Shown here: one piece after another, positions 1 through 7,996 of the stretch
Position numbering within the stretch: the first letter of the stretch is position 1
Layout: every line of letters begins with the position of its first letter
NCBI RefSeq assembly: GCF_016586165.1
Contig: NZ_BCPR01000037.1
Coordinates: 1-46,920 of the forward strand
Direction of reading: 5' to 3'
Length of the DNA stretch: 46,920 nucleotides
Origin: Dyella sp. EPa41
GTDB lineage: Bacteria; Pseudomonadota; Gammaproteobacteria; Xanthomonadales; Rhodanobacteraceae
Made by a program: the position numbers and the translations under genes
Notes under the pieces: model-generated
What the model saw: the letters and a program-made list of their open reading frames with translations, nothing else
What the model was told of the DNA's origin: nothing
Databases searched by the model: none

Positions 1-662
1 AGTTTGCCGCGCAGATAGCGCAGGTTGGCGATCTCGAACGACTGGATCTCCACCGGCGCCTTCCGCGTATACGCATGCGCAGCGAGGATGGCCAGCACGC
101 GGTCTTCCATCGGCAGGCCGGCCTTGTGGAAATAGGTGCCGTGCTTGATCTCGGGAATGATGCCGACCACGCGACCGCGCGTCGCCGATTCAGCGGCGAC
201 GAAATCGATGATCTCGTCCAGCGTGGGTATCTGGAACTGCCCGTCGTAAGCCGTACCGCGAAACTCGGGCAGGCGCTCGCGGGCGCGCAGCGTCTTCAGC
301 TCGGCGAGGGTGAAGTCTTCGGTGAACCAGCCGCTCACCGGATGCCCGTCGATGGCCTTGGTGGTCTTGCGCGAGGCGAATTCGGGATGCTGCGCCACGT
401 CGGTGGTGCCGCCGATCTCGTTCTCGTGGCGCGCCACCGGCACGCCGTCGCGCGTCATCACCAGGTCGGGCTCGATGAAGTCGGCGCCGTCTGCGATCGC
501 CTTGCCGTAGGAGGCCAGCGTGTGTTCAGGACGCAGTGCACTGGCGCCGCGATGGCCGATCACCAGCACCTTCGGCGCCAGCGGCGCTTCGTTGGCCTGC
601 ACATGGCCCATGGACAGCACACCCACGACGAAGACAGCCCAGCTTAAACGAACTACGGCCAT
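1..662 (-). CDS. glpQ: Glycerophosphodiester phosphodiesterase, GlpQ-like (3' end outside window)
   Basis: Partial gene: about 220 N-terminal residues are visible and the frame runs off the left edge. The family hydrolyses glycerophosphodiesters to glycerol-3-phosphate and an alcohol, here in the periplasm, since residues 1-23 look like a signal peptide ending VQA-NE. Family motifs are clear: His37-Arg38-Gly39, Pro45-Glu46-His47-Thr48, Glu64 and Asp66 (metal ligands), and His79 (the second catalytic His). The ATG at 662 follows a GGGAG ribosome site. It is divergent from the hydrolase at 867, so the 204-bp gap between them should hold both promoters. The family is certain; the preferred phosphodiester cannot be read from sequence. 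Confidence 0.9.
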   Translation of the reverse strand, partial: MAVVRLSWAVFVVGVLSMGHVQANEAPLAPKVLVIGHRGASALRPEHTLASYGKAIADGADFIEPDLVMTRDGVPVARHENEIGGTTDVAQHPEFASRKTTKAIDGHPVSGWFTEDFTLAELKTLRARERLPEFRGTAYDGQFQIPTLDEIIDFVAAESATRGRVVGIIPEIKHGTYFHKAGLPMEDRVLAILAAHAYTRKAPVEIQSFEIANLRYLRGK

Positions 663-866
663 TGCCCACTCCCTTGCGATGCCTGCCTGGTGATCGCCCA
701 TCGTGAGCCGGCCGCATGTCGTTTCCTTGACATGGCCGAGGCGCCGTCGCGACACCGTCGGCATGCGAGCGCCGGCATGACTGTCGGCAGGGGCGTGACT
801 TGCGGCCAATGGCGGGCTCGCTCGCGCTTGATAGTTTGCAGGAACCTACGACAGGACACGGATTCC

Positions 867-2159
867 ATGTTCTCCCTACTCTTTGCCGCCCTGCTTGCCA
901 GCGCCCCCGCCGCCACGGATTGCCACGTCGGCGCCTATCGCCTCGCCGATGGGCAATCGCTGGATATCGCGCCCAGCGACGAGGGCACCTTGCGCTGGCG
1001 GCGCATCGACGGCGCCAGCGGCAAGTTGCGCCGCGAGCATGACGACAGCTGGAAGAGCACGTTCGGCTGGACCGACCGGCCCGATGGCAAGGATGTGGTG
1101 TTCACCGACTGCGCCAAGGGCGACCTGACCTTCGGTGGCATGGCCGCCAAACGCATTCCGCTGGACGTGCGCGAGACGGTCTTCGCCGGCGACGGCGGCA
1201 CGCGACTGGCGGGGCGGCTGATTCTTCCACCGGGCTCGGGCAAGGTGCCCATCGTGGTGCTGGTCCACGGATCGGAGCACGACTCGGCGCGCACCTGGGA
1301 CGCCATGCAGCGGCAGTTGCCGGCGGAAGGCGTGGGCGCGTTCGTGTACGACAAGCGCGGTACCGGCGATTCGGCCGGCGAGTACACGCAGGACTACAGC
1401 GTGCTGGCGAACGACGCCGTGGCCGCCATGAACGCGGCCCGCAGGCTCGCCGGTGCGCGTGCGTCCCGCACGGGCTTCCGCGGCGGCTCGCAGGGCGGCT
1501 GGGTGGCGCCGCTGGCCGCGACACGCACCAAGGTGGACTTCGTGATCGTCGGCTACGGCCTCGCCATCTCGCCGCTGGAGGAAGACCGTGAAGCCGTGGC
1601 CTTCCAGCTGAAGCTGAAAGGCTATCACCAGTCGGTGATCGACAAGGCCTGGGAACTGTCCGACGCCATCGGCCTCATCCTTTCCAGCGGGCTGACGCAA
1701 GGCTTCGACCAGCTCGACGCGGCGCGCGCCAAATACAGCAAGGAGCCCTGGTACAAGGACGTGCGCGGCGACTTCAGCTATCTCGTGCTGCCCATGAGCG
1801 ATGCGGACATCCGCGAGAAGGGCAAGGCGTACATGTTCCACACGCCGTGGCACTACGACTCCATGGCCGTGCTGCGCAAGCTGCACACGCCGCAGCTGTG
1901 GATGCTGGGTGGACTGGATATCGACGCGCCGAGCGGGGAAACGCTGCGCCGCCTGGCCTCGCTGCAGGCAGGCGGGCTTCCCGTCACCACCGCGGTGTTC
2001 CCGAAGGCCGAGCACGGCATGACGGAATTCGAAACCGATGCGAAAGGCGAGCGCGTCTCCACGCGTTACTCGGAAGGCTATATGCGCATGGCGATCGACT
2101 ATGCGAAGGGTGTGTGGCATCCGCCGTATGGCGAGAGCCAGATAAAGCCCTCCCTGTAG
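867..2159 (+). CDS. Secreted alpha/beta hydrolase (serine esterase/peptidase-like)
   Basis: 430 residues with an N-terminal signal peptide (about residues 1-16). An extra N-terminal region of about 100 residues precedes the alpha/beta hydrolase fold. The fold shows HG at 134-135 (oxyanion hole region), the nucleophile elbow GGSQGG with Ser208, an acidic residue near Asp351 and His383 in AEHGM. The ATG at 867 was chosen over an upstream in-frame start at 690 because it begins at the signal peptide and has AGGA about 10 bases before it. The substrate is unknown; members of this group include esterases and acyl-peptidases. The TAG stop lies inside a REP sequence, so the repeat sets the C-terminus. 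Monocistronic as far as can be seen. Confidence 0.85.
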   Translation: MFSLLFAALLASAPAATDCHVGAYRLADGQSLDIAPSDEGTLRWRRIDGASGKLRREHDDSWKSTFGWTDRPDGKDVVFTDCAKGDLTFGGMAAKRIPLDVRETVFAGDGGTRLAGRLILPPGSGKVPIVVLVHGSEHDSARTWDAMQRQLPAEGVGAFVYDKRGTGDSAGEYTQDYSVLANDAVAAMNAARRLAGARASRTGFRGGSQGGWVAPLAATRTKVDFVIVGYGLAISPLEEDREAVAFQLKLKGYHQSVIDKAWELSDAIGLILSSGLTQGFDQLDAARAKYSKEPWYKDVRGDFSYLVLPMSDADIREKGKAYMFHTPWHYDSMAVLRKLHTPQLWMLGGLDIDAPSGETLRRLASLQAGGLPVTTAVFPKAEHGMTEFETDAKGERVSTRYSEGYMRMAIDYAKGVWHPPYGESQIKPSL

Positions 2160-2281
2160 GAGCGCACCCAGTGCGCGATGGGATCCCGCGAACCGCCCAT
2201 GTCCGCGCGGGGATGCAAGGGCGAAAGGGAACACCCGCGCGCGATCGCAACCCTGCGATCGCGCACTGGGTGCGCTCCTAC
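2156..2281. repeat. REP doublet (REPIN-like), pair A
   Basis: Two 23-bp arms, 2156-2178 and 2259-2281, are perfect reverse complements and enclose 80 bp. Each arm begins GTAGGAGCGCACC and itself contains the short palindrome GCGCAC-CCA-GTGCGC. The first arm overlaps the stop codon of the upstream hydrolase gene. Such doublets are typically mobilised by a REP-associated tyrosine transposase, which is not in this window. Confidence 0.88.
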
Positions 2282-2309
2282 AACAGCTGAGCCGCCACCA
2301 GGCCATTGT

Positions 2310-2430
2310 GTGGGAGCGCACCCTGTGCGCGACGATGAGCTGCCCTCGGGCTGGCAAGGCCGGAGTCGGTAGACATCCGTCGACTGGGTCGTGCCCAGGC
2401 ACCGCGGTCGCGCACAGGGTGCGCTCCCAC
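2310..2430. repeat. REP doublet (REPIN-like), pair B
   Basis: Two 23-bp arms, 2310-2332 and 2408-2430, are perfect reverse complements. They differ from pair A at two positions (GTGGG instead of GTAGG, and CCTGTG instead of CCAGTG). Because both differences occur in both arms, pair B looks like a separate doublet subtype rather than a drifted copy of pair A. It lies between the hydrolase and the convergent alkaline phosphatase gene and may help terminate both transcripts. Confidence 0.85.
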
Positions 2431-2451
2431 AAGGTGGCGGGTGTGACGGGC

Positions 2452-4200
2452 TCAACGCTTTCCCGCACCCACCTGCTTCAGCCACGCCTCGTAAGTCGGC
2501 CGGTCCACCGGCATGCCATCGGTGTTGCAGCTTCCCAGCTTGCAGAGTTCGTCGCGAAGTAGCGGTGCGTGCTGCACGATCACGTGGAAGATCGCGTTCT
2601 GCTCCAGCTCGCCGTGGAACGCGGCGGCGCCCGGCCCGTTGGCGAAGATCGCCACGTCCTCGCCGCCATGCGTTTCCGCCTTCATCGGCAGGATGGCCTC
2701 CTGCATGTAGTCCGGATCGCTGGTCTTTGCCTTGCTGAGGTCGGGGCGACCCTTGGTGTTGTACGAGTAGTCGCGCGGATTGTGCGGGAAGCGCTTGCTG
2801 CCCTCGGGCTGCATGTCGCTGGCACCGGTGTAGCCCGGTCCGTTGGCGAAACCCAGCGTGGTGTACGGACGCCCCGCCGCATCGCGGGCGAGCCCGGCGC
2901 CGCCTTCCTCGTCGTAGCTGTCGGTGTGGCCCTGCACCAGGCCCAGGATATCGTTGCCGCGCCTGGGGTAGCCGGCGAAGGTCATGGTGTGGCTGTGATC
3001 GGCGGTGACCACGATCAACGTATTGCCAGGATCGGTATGCTGCAGCGCCGCCTGCACGGCATCGGCGAACGCGATGGTCTCATCCAGCGCGCGGTACGCG
3101 TTGCCACCGTGCAACGCATGATCGATGCGGCCACCCTCCACCATCAGGAAGAAGCCGTTCGGATTCTGCTTCAGCACGTCGATGGCGCGCGTGGTCATCT
3201 CGGCGAGGCTGGGCTCGTCCAGCTTGCCGGTGGTGCGCTCGTGCTCGTAGTTGAGATGCGAGGGATTGAACAGCCCGAGCAGGCGCGGTGTCTTCGCCGG
3301 ATCCAGCGCCAGCAGCTGCTGGCGGTTCCACACATAAGCGCCATCCGGGTGATGCTGTTTCCACTCACCGATCAGGTCGCGGCCGTCCAGGCGCTGGCCG
3401 ACCACGCCGCGTTCGACCGGATCGTCCTCGCCCGCGCGCATGAACTCGGTGCGGCCGCCGCCCAGGGCGACGGTAAGTCCGCCGGCAGCGGGGAAATCGA
3501 CCAGCTGCGCGGCGAAATCCTTGCAGCCCTGCGCCTTGGCATCGGCGGTGAGGTCGGCATCCACTTCCCAGTTGCGCTCGGGCAGATGACCGTAGGTCGC
3601 CGCTGGCGTGGCATGCGTGATGCGCGTGGTGGTGATCGCGCCCGTGCCCATGCCCGCGGCGGCGGCGAGTTCCAGCGTGCTCACCAGCTCCTGCCCATGC
3701 GTGGCGGCGCAGTCCTGGCGACGCGGCACCTGCGATACGCCGATGAAACCTGCGCGCGTCTTCACGCCGCTCATGATGGCGGTCATGGTGCCGGCCGAGT
3801 CGGGCGTCTGCTGGTCGGTCTCGTAGGTGCGGCTCAAGGCGCTGAACGGAAAACGCTCGAAGCTCAGGCGGTAGCTCTCGCCGTCCAGGCCCTGGCGTTG
3901 TCCCGCGCGTACATGTGCCGCGGCGATGGTGGGCAGGCTCATGCCATCGCCAAGGAAGACGATGACGTTCCTGGCGTGCTGCCCACCAGTGTTCGCTTGC
4001 GCGGCGAGCTGCGCAGCCGCGGCCGCGCCGTTGCGGAACCACCACTGCGGGGTTTCGCCGCCGGGCCGCTGGATAGCCGGTACGTCGATGACGGTGGCGT
4101 GCACGGCGGGCGGCGCGACGGCCTGGCTGGCACAGGCGGTGATCAGCGGAAACGAAGCCAGCAACAGCACGCGTGGCGCGCGCAGCGACGGAAACGGCAT
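2452..4200 (-). CDS. Alkaline phosphatase, PhoA superfamily lipoprotein
   Basis: 582 residues. The N-terminus carries a lipoprotein signal with lipobox ITA-Cys23, so the enzyme is probably anchored to a membrane on the periplasmic side. It hydrolyses phosphomonoesters using two zinc ions and a phosphoserine intermediate. Visible motifs are Asp85 in LGDGMS, the nucleophile Ser135 in PDSAGT, a GGRIDHALH metal-binding segment, ADHSHT and ETHGGEDV near the C-terminus. The ATG at 4200 follows AAGGGA, so a longer frame reaching 4314 is not needed. Its length is greater than that of E. coli PhoA (471 residues), with additional loops in the second half. It is divergent from the esterase at 4299, with 98 bp between them. 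No PhoB box was recognised. Confidence 0.9.
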   Translation of the reverse strand: MPFPSLRAPRVLLLASFPLITACASQAVAPPAVHATVIDVPAIQRPGGETPQWWFRNGAAAAAQLAAQANTGGQHARNVIVFLGDGMSLPTIAAAHVRAGQRQGLDGESYRLSFERFPFSALSRTYETDQQTPDSAGTMTAIMSGVKTRAGFIGVSQVPRRQDCAATHGQELVSTLELAAAAGMGTGAITTTRITHATPAATYGHLPERNWEVDADLTADAKAQGCKDFAAQLVDFPAAGGLTVALGGGRTEFMRAGEDDPVERGVVGQRLDGRDLIGEWKQHHPDGAYVWNRQQLLALDPAKTPRLLGLFNPSHLNYEHERTTGKLDEPSLAEMTTRAIDVLKQNPNGFFLMVEGGRIDHALHGGNAYRALDETIAFADAVQAALQHTDPGNTLIVVTADHSHTMTFAGYPRRGNDILGLVQGHTDSYDEEGGAGLARDAAGRPYTTLGFANGPGYTGASDMQPEGSKRFPHNPRDYSYNTKGRPDLSKAKTSDPDYMQEAILPMKAETHGGEDVAIFANGPGAAAFHGELEQNAIFHVIVQHAPLLRDELCKLGSCNTDGMPVDRPTYEAWLKQVGAGKR

Positions 4201-4298
4201 GGGCAATCCCTTGGTGACAGGCCAATCGCGCATGATAGTCGCGTCGCAAGAAATTGCCGTGACACGCCGGGCCCGGCCTTCGATGCTAGCCTCATGGC

Positions 4299-5345
4299 AT
4301 GACCTGCCGCGCATTGCTCGCGTCCCTGTTCGGACTGGCCTCCTGCATGGCCGTGGCCGGCGATGCCACGGGCGACGTCACCGGCCTGCATCGGGACATG
4401 GTGTTCGACCAGTACCCCGATTTCGCCACCAGCTCCCAGCTTATCCGTCGACTGGTGAGCCCCCTCAACGGCCAGCGCATCCGGCAACAGGCCCATGCGA
4501 CCGGCATCACCATCCGCGAACAGCCGATCGATCTTTCGAAGGAGCGCTTCACCGTCTACGTGCCCACGCATGCGCCACCGGAAGGTTACGCGCTGATGGT
4601 GTTCGTGCCACCCTGGGACGAAGCGCGCATTCCGCTCACCTGGATTCCCGTGCTGGAGCGGCGCGGCATCGTGCTTGTCACCGCCGCCGAATCCGGCAAC
4701 GACGAGGATGTGCTCGATCGTCGCGAGCCACTGGCGTTGCTCGGTGCCGCCAACGCGATGTCGCGTTACCACATCGACCCACGGCGGGTGTTCATCGGCG
4801 GTTTTTCCGGCGGCTCGCGCGTGGCGCTGCGCCTGGCGCTCGGCTATGCGGACCTGTTCCACGGCGTGCTGCTCGACGCCGGCAGCGACGTGCTCGGCCA
4901 GCAGGTGCCGCTGCCGCCGCGCGACCTGCTCGAACAGTTCCAGGCATCGACCCGGGTGGTCTACCTCACGGGCGCCACCGACACCGCGCGCCAGCAAGCC
5001 GATCGACAAAGCCGCCAGTCGCTGAAGCAGTGGTGCATCACCGACATCGACGCGCGGACCATACCGTGGACCGGCCACGAGATCGCCGATCCGTCGGCGT
5101 TCGACCGCGCGCTGGAATCACTGGAGCGCCATGTTGCGGACGACGCGACGCCCCTCACGGCGTGCCGTGCGCGCATGGACAAGGAACTCGGCGAACAACT
5201 GGACGCAGTCGAGGCCTCGCTGGCGCGCGGTGACGGCAACCACGCGCGCACCCAATTGCAGGATATCGACCTGCGCTTCGGTGGATTGGCCGCGCCGCGT
5301 AGCGTCGAGCTGGCGTCGCGGCTCGACGCCGCGACGTCCAGGTGA
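4299..5345 (+). CDS. Secreted alpha/beta hydrolase / PHB depolymerase-like esterase
   Basis: 348 residues. The N-terminus has a hydrophobic export signal; LAS-Cys16 could be a lipobox, or cleavage could follow AVA at about residue 20. The core resembles the esterase/PHB-depolymerase group of alpha/beta hydrolases, with the nucleophile elbow GGFSGGS at Ser170 and a candidate catalytic His in the segment PWTGHEI. The region after residue 290 is charged and helical, with no domain I recognise. The substrate is not predictable. It starts 98 bp from the divergent alkaline phosphatase gene and ends 13 bp before the converging GH43 pseudogene. Confidence 0.78.
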   Translation: MTCRALLASLFGLASCMAVAGDATGDVTGLHRDMVFDQYPDFATSSQLIRRLVSPLNGQRIRQQAHATGITIREQPIDLSKERFTVYVPTHAPPEGYALMVFVPPWDEARIPLTWIPVLERRGIVLVTAAESGNDEDVLDRREPLALLGAANAMSRYHIDPRRVFIGGFSGGSRVALRLALGYADLFHGVLLDAGSDVLGQQVPLPPRDLLEQFQASTRVVYLTGATDTARQQADRQSRQSLKQWCITDIDARTIPWTGHEIADPSAFDRALESLERHVADDATPLTACRARMDKELGEQLDAVEASLARGDGNHARTQLQDIDLRFGGLAAPRSVELASRLDAATSR

Positions 5346-5358
5346 CCACGCATCCGGC

Positions 5359-6331
5359 TCAGCGCGTGCCGTCGAAGACCGGCGTGCCCTGCGGGCTCCA
5401 ATGGAACGGCTCGATATATGGCGCGCGGCGCGCGGTGCACTTCCAGTCCGGGCCACCGTTGGCGTGATAGATGATCCAGTCCTGCCCATCCGGCGCCTTG
5501 AAGAACCCGTTGTGTCCCGTGGCATACACGCCGCGCTCCGCCGAGCCATGCAGCACCGGCGCTGGCGACTTGCGCCACGAGGAAGGGTCCAGCAAGTTGC
5601 CGTCGCCATGGGCTTCGAGCAGGCCCAGCGCATAGTCGTCGGACCAGCACGCGCTTGCCGAATAGCTGAGGAACACCTTGCCGCCAGGGCCCTTGAGGAA
5701 CTCGGGCCCTTCGAGGATCTTGCGGCCGCCCTGCATTTCCCATGCATACGTGGGATGCGCGATGTCCACCTGCGGCTCGCCCAGTGTCCACGGGTTGCTC
5801 ATCGGCGCGATGACCAGGTCGCTGTGATCCCCCACGTAGGCGGAATACACGAAGTAGCGCTTGCCGCCGTGGTCGAACACCGTGCCGTCGATGCCCGACA
5901 GGTGCGTCTTCAGCATGCCCTTGTCGATCCATTCGCCCTGCGTGGGGTCGGCCGAGGCGTTCTCCAGCACGAAGACGTGGCGATGCGCATCATCCCGTGT
6001 GTGCCTTGTCCACGGCCGTGTAGTACAGGTACCACTTGCCGTCGAGGTAGTGCAGCTCGGGGGCCCACACGGACGCGGAGTTGGGACCTTGCGCGGGCGC
6101 ACGCCACACGATCACCGGCCTGGCCTCGCCCAGGCGCGCGAGGTCGGTGGTCTTCCACAGCGAAATGCGATCGCCCTGGGTGTTGGTGTAGTAGTAGACG
6201 CCATCGCGCTGCGCCACCCACGGATCAGGGCCCGAAGGCAGCAGCGGACCCTGCGGTTTGGCAGCCGCCGCGAATGCCGGGGCAGCCACGACGAGGCAAG
6301 CCAGTGCAAACGCTGTTCGCATGGCGCGCAT
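5359..6331 (-). pseudogene. GH43 alpha-L-arabinofuranosidase/arabinanase, broken by a one-base frameshift
   Basis: Two adjacent frames together make one secreted GH43 five-bladed propeller of about 323 residues. The upstream part (6331 to about 5994) has a signal peptide ending AFA, Asp36 in GPDPW (catalytic base) and the WAPELHYLDGKWYLYY segment. The downstream part, to 5359, has SGIDGTVF (pKa-modulating Asp) and ILEGPEF (acid Glu). The frames join at a CCC run at 5994-5996 (GGG on the coding strand); removing one G restores the protein. Motif order resembles the exo-alpha-1,5-L-arabinofuranosidase type (subfamily 26-like). The ATG at 6331 overlaps the preceding TGA by one base, so it is the last gene of the operon. 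All catalytic residues survive, so this is either a recent mutation or a sequencing error. Confidence 0.82.
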
Positions 6332-7899
6332 CACGACTTGCCCGCCGGTGCCTGGCCGTCCACCTGAAGGTAGTCGACGTCGAGCACGTGTTCGCCGCCA
6401 TCGACATCGATGGTGTTGAAGCCCGGCAGCAGGTTCGCCTGCACGCTGATCTCGTGCCAGCTGTCCGGCGTGTCACCCGCGCGCGGCGTGGCGATGCGCG
6501 CACCGTTGACCACCAACGCGGGCTGCGCCGCGAGACCGAGATCGGCATAGCGCAGGGTGAGCGCATGCGTGCCACCCGTGCTGTTGACCACGAAGCGCAG
6601 CCGCGCCTGCGGACCCGCACCCAGGCGCGCCTTGCGCAGGTTGGAAGCCTTGGGATCGGGCACCGCCACCGCACCGGTAAACGACGCATCCTCCGCTTCA
6701 TAGCGGTCGAAGCGCAGCGTCGCCGCGCGATAGAGGATCTCGTTGCGCGAGGCATGCGTCGGCGCGTCGGCCACCGACGAACTGGTGACGTGCAGCAGGC
6801 TGCCGTCGTCGCGCAGCAGGAGCTCCTGCGTCCAGCCGGCGTGGATGTTGCCGGTGATCTTCTGCACCGGCGCGCGCACTTCCCACCAGGGGCCGCGGCC
6901 CGAGGCATTGTTCCAGTACAGCGTGCGGCCACCTTCGTCGCCACCGCCGCCGGCGCGCTGCGCCGAAACGACGATCACGCCTTCGGGCCCGCCCAGCGGG
7001 AACCAGCGCACCACCGGGCAGGCGGCGGGCCAGAAGCCCGACAGCGTCATCACCGGTTCGCCATGCCGTTGCGGATCGCCCCAGTCGAGGCCGTCGCGAC
7101 TGAACTTGATGAACACCTGGCCGTTGTCGGGACCGTCGATGTTCTCGTAGGTCATCGCATAACGCTTGTCGGGCAGGCGCGTGACGATGGCCATGCCGGG
7201 ACGCTGCACGCCGCCGGGAATCGCCACGTCGCGTACTTCCTGTTCCCAGTGCCGGCCGCCGTCATTGGAGACCTTGTGCGCCAGCAGCTGGTTGTAGCCC
7301 TCGGCCTTGTGCTGCTCGGTGGAGTAATAGGCCACCAGGCGGCCGTCGTCGAGCACGTGGATGTTGGACTCCCACACGCCCTTGTTGTCCTTGTCTTCCG
7401 GTCGCCCGCCACCCTTCACGATGGAGCTGCGGTAACGCCAGGTCTTGCCGCCGTCCTGCGATACGTACACCTGCAGGTCTTCGGTGACCACGTGGCCCTT
7501 CGCATCGTTGCCGGTCGCGTTGGCCGACAGCACCAGCGTGCCCGCCGGCAGATCGCCCGCCGCGCGCTCCAGCTCGGTGATATGCGGCTGCCAGCGCAGC
7601 TGCCAGTTCCGATCCGAGGCATGCGCCTGGTCGGTGACGTTCATCAGGAAATGCCAGGTATCGCCGCGGTCGCGGCTTTCCCACAAGGGGATGCCGCCCA
7701 TGCCGTCCTGCTCGAACACCATCAGCAGGCGGCCACGATCCTGCGCCGGGCCATGCTCCACGCGCGCGATGGACACGTAACCTGTGCCATCGGCCAGGCG
7801 CGTGCCCTGCGCCTGCCTGGGCGCATCCTGGGCATGCGCGGCACAGGCCAGCGAAACAGCCAGCACCAGCGTGGCCAGCGGCGTTGTTGCGATCTTCAT
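6331..7899 (-). CDS. Secreted GH93/sialidase-like beta-propeller hydrolase with C-terminal CBM35/CBM6-like domain
   Basis: 522 residues: a signal peptide (cleavage after AHA, residue 23), a six-bladed propeller with repeated S-x-D-x-G-x-x-W Asp-box-like motifs (SRDRGDTW, SQDGGKTW, SNDGGRHW, SRDGLDW), and a C-terminal beta-sandwich from about residue 401 opening with EAED, typical of CBM6/CBM35. It is a paralogue of the protein at 20394: both share LPAGTL, a Trp-Glu segment before blade 3 and QRPGM/DRPGM. GH93 enzymes release arabinobiose from linear arabinan, which fits the adjacent GH43. The ATG at 7899 follows GAGGAGC. An intrinsic terminator separates it from the receptor gene, so its transcription depends on readthrough. 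A true exo-sialidase is less likely because I see no FRIP motif. Confidence 0.78.
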   Translation of the reverse strand: MKIATTPLATLVLAVSLACAAHAQDAPRQAQGTRLADGTGYVSIARVEHGPAQDRGRLLMVFEQDGMGGIPLWESRDRGDTWHFLMNVTDQAHASDRNWQLRWQPHITELERAAGDLPAGTLVLSANATGNDAKGHVVTEDLQVYVSQDGGKTWRYRSSIVKGGGRPEDKDNKGVWESNIHVLDDGRLVAYYSTEQHKAEGYNQLLAHKVSNDGGRHWEQEVRDVAIPGGVQRPGMAIVTRLPDKRYAMTYENIDGPDNGQVFIKFSRDGLDWGDPQRHGEPVMTLSGFWPAACPVVRWFPLGGPEGVIVVSAQRAGGGGDEGGRTLYWNNASGRGPWWEVRAPVQKITGNIHAGWTQELLLRDDGSLLHVTSSSVADAPTHASRNEILYRAATLRFDRYEAEDASFTGAVAVPDPKASNLRKARLGAGPQARLRFVVNSTGGTHALTLRYADLGLAAQPALVVNGARIATPRAGDTPDSWHEISVQANLLPGFNTIDVDGGEHVLDVDYLQVDGQAPAGKS

Positions 7900-7937
7900 G
7901 CGTGCTCCTCGGTGTCGACGCAGGCGCCCTGCCCTCC

Positions 7938-7982
7938 AAAAAAAACTGGCGGAACGACGGCGTTGCCAACCGTCGCCCGCCA
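7938..7982 (-). terminator. Intrinsic terminator behind the TonB-dependent receptor
   Basis: On the minus strand a stem of TGGCGG and CGACGG pairs with CCGTCG and CCGCCA around a 9-nt loop, with a small internal mismatch, followed by GT8 (A8 at 7938-7945 on the plus strand). It lies 14 bases after the receptor stop codon and upstream of the GH93-like gene. It should make the receptor mRNA more abundant than the downstream enzyme genes. Confidence 0.85.
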
Positions 7983-7996
7983 AGTGGGAGAGAGCG

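Noticed and set aside
876-2468. 530-codon minus-strand frame opposite the hydrolase
   Set aside because: Low-complexity Arg/His-rich product, no ribosome site, and it crosses both REP doublets.
6331-7899. Reading the propeller enzyme as a true sialidase (GH33)
   Set aside because: Asp-box-like turns are shared by several propeller families; no FRIP motif was seen and the neighbours are arabinan/galactose genes.
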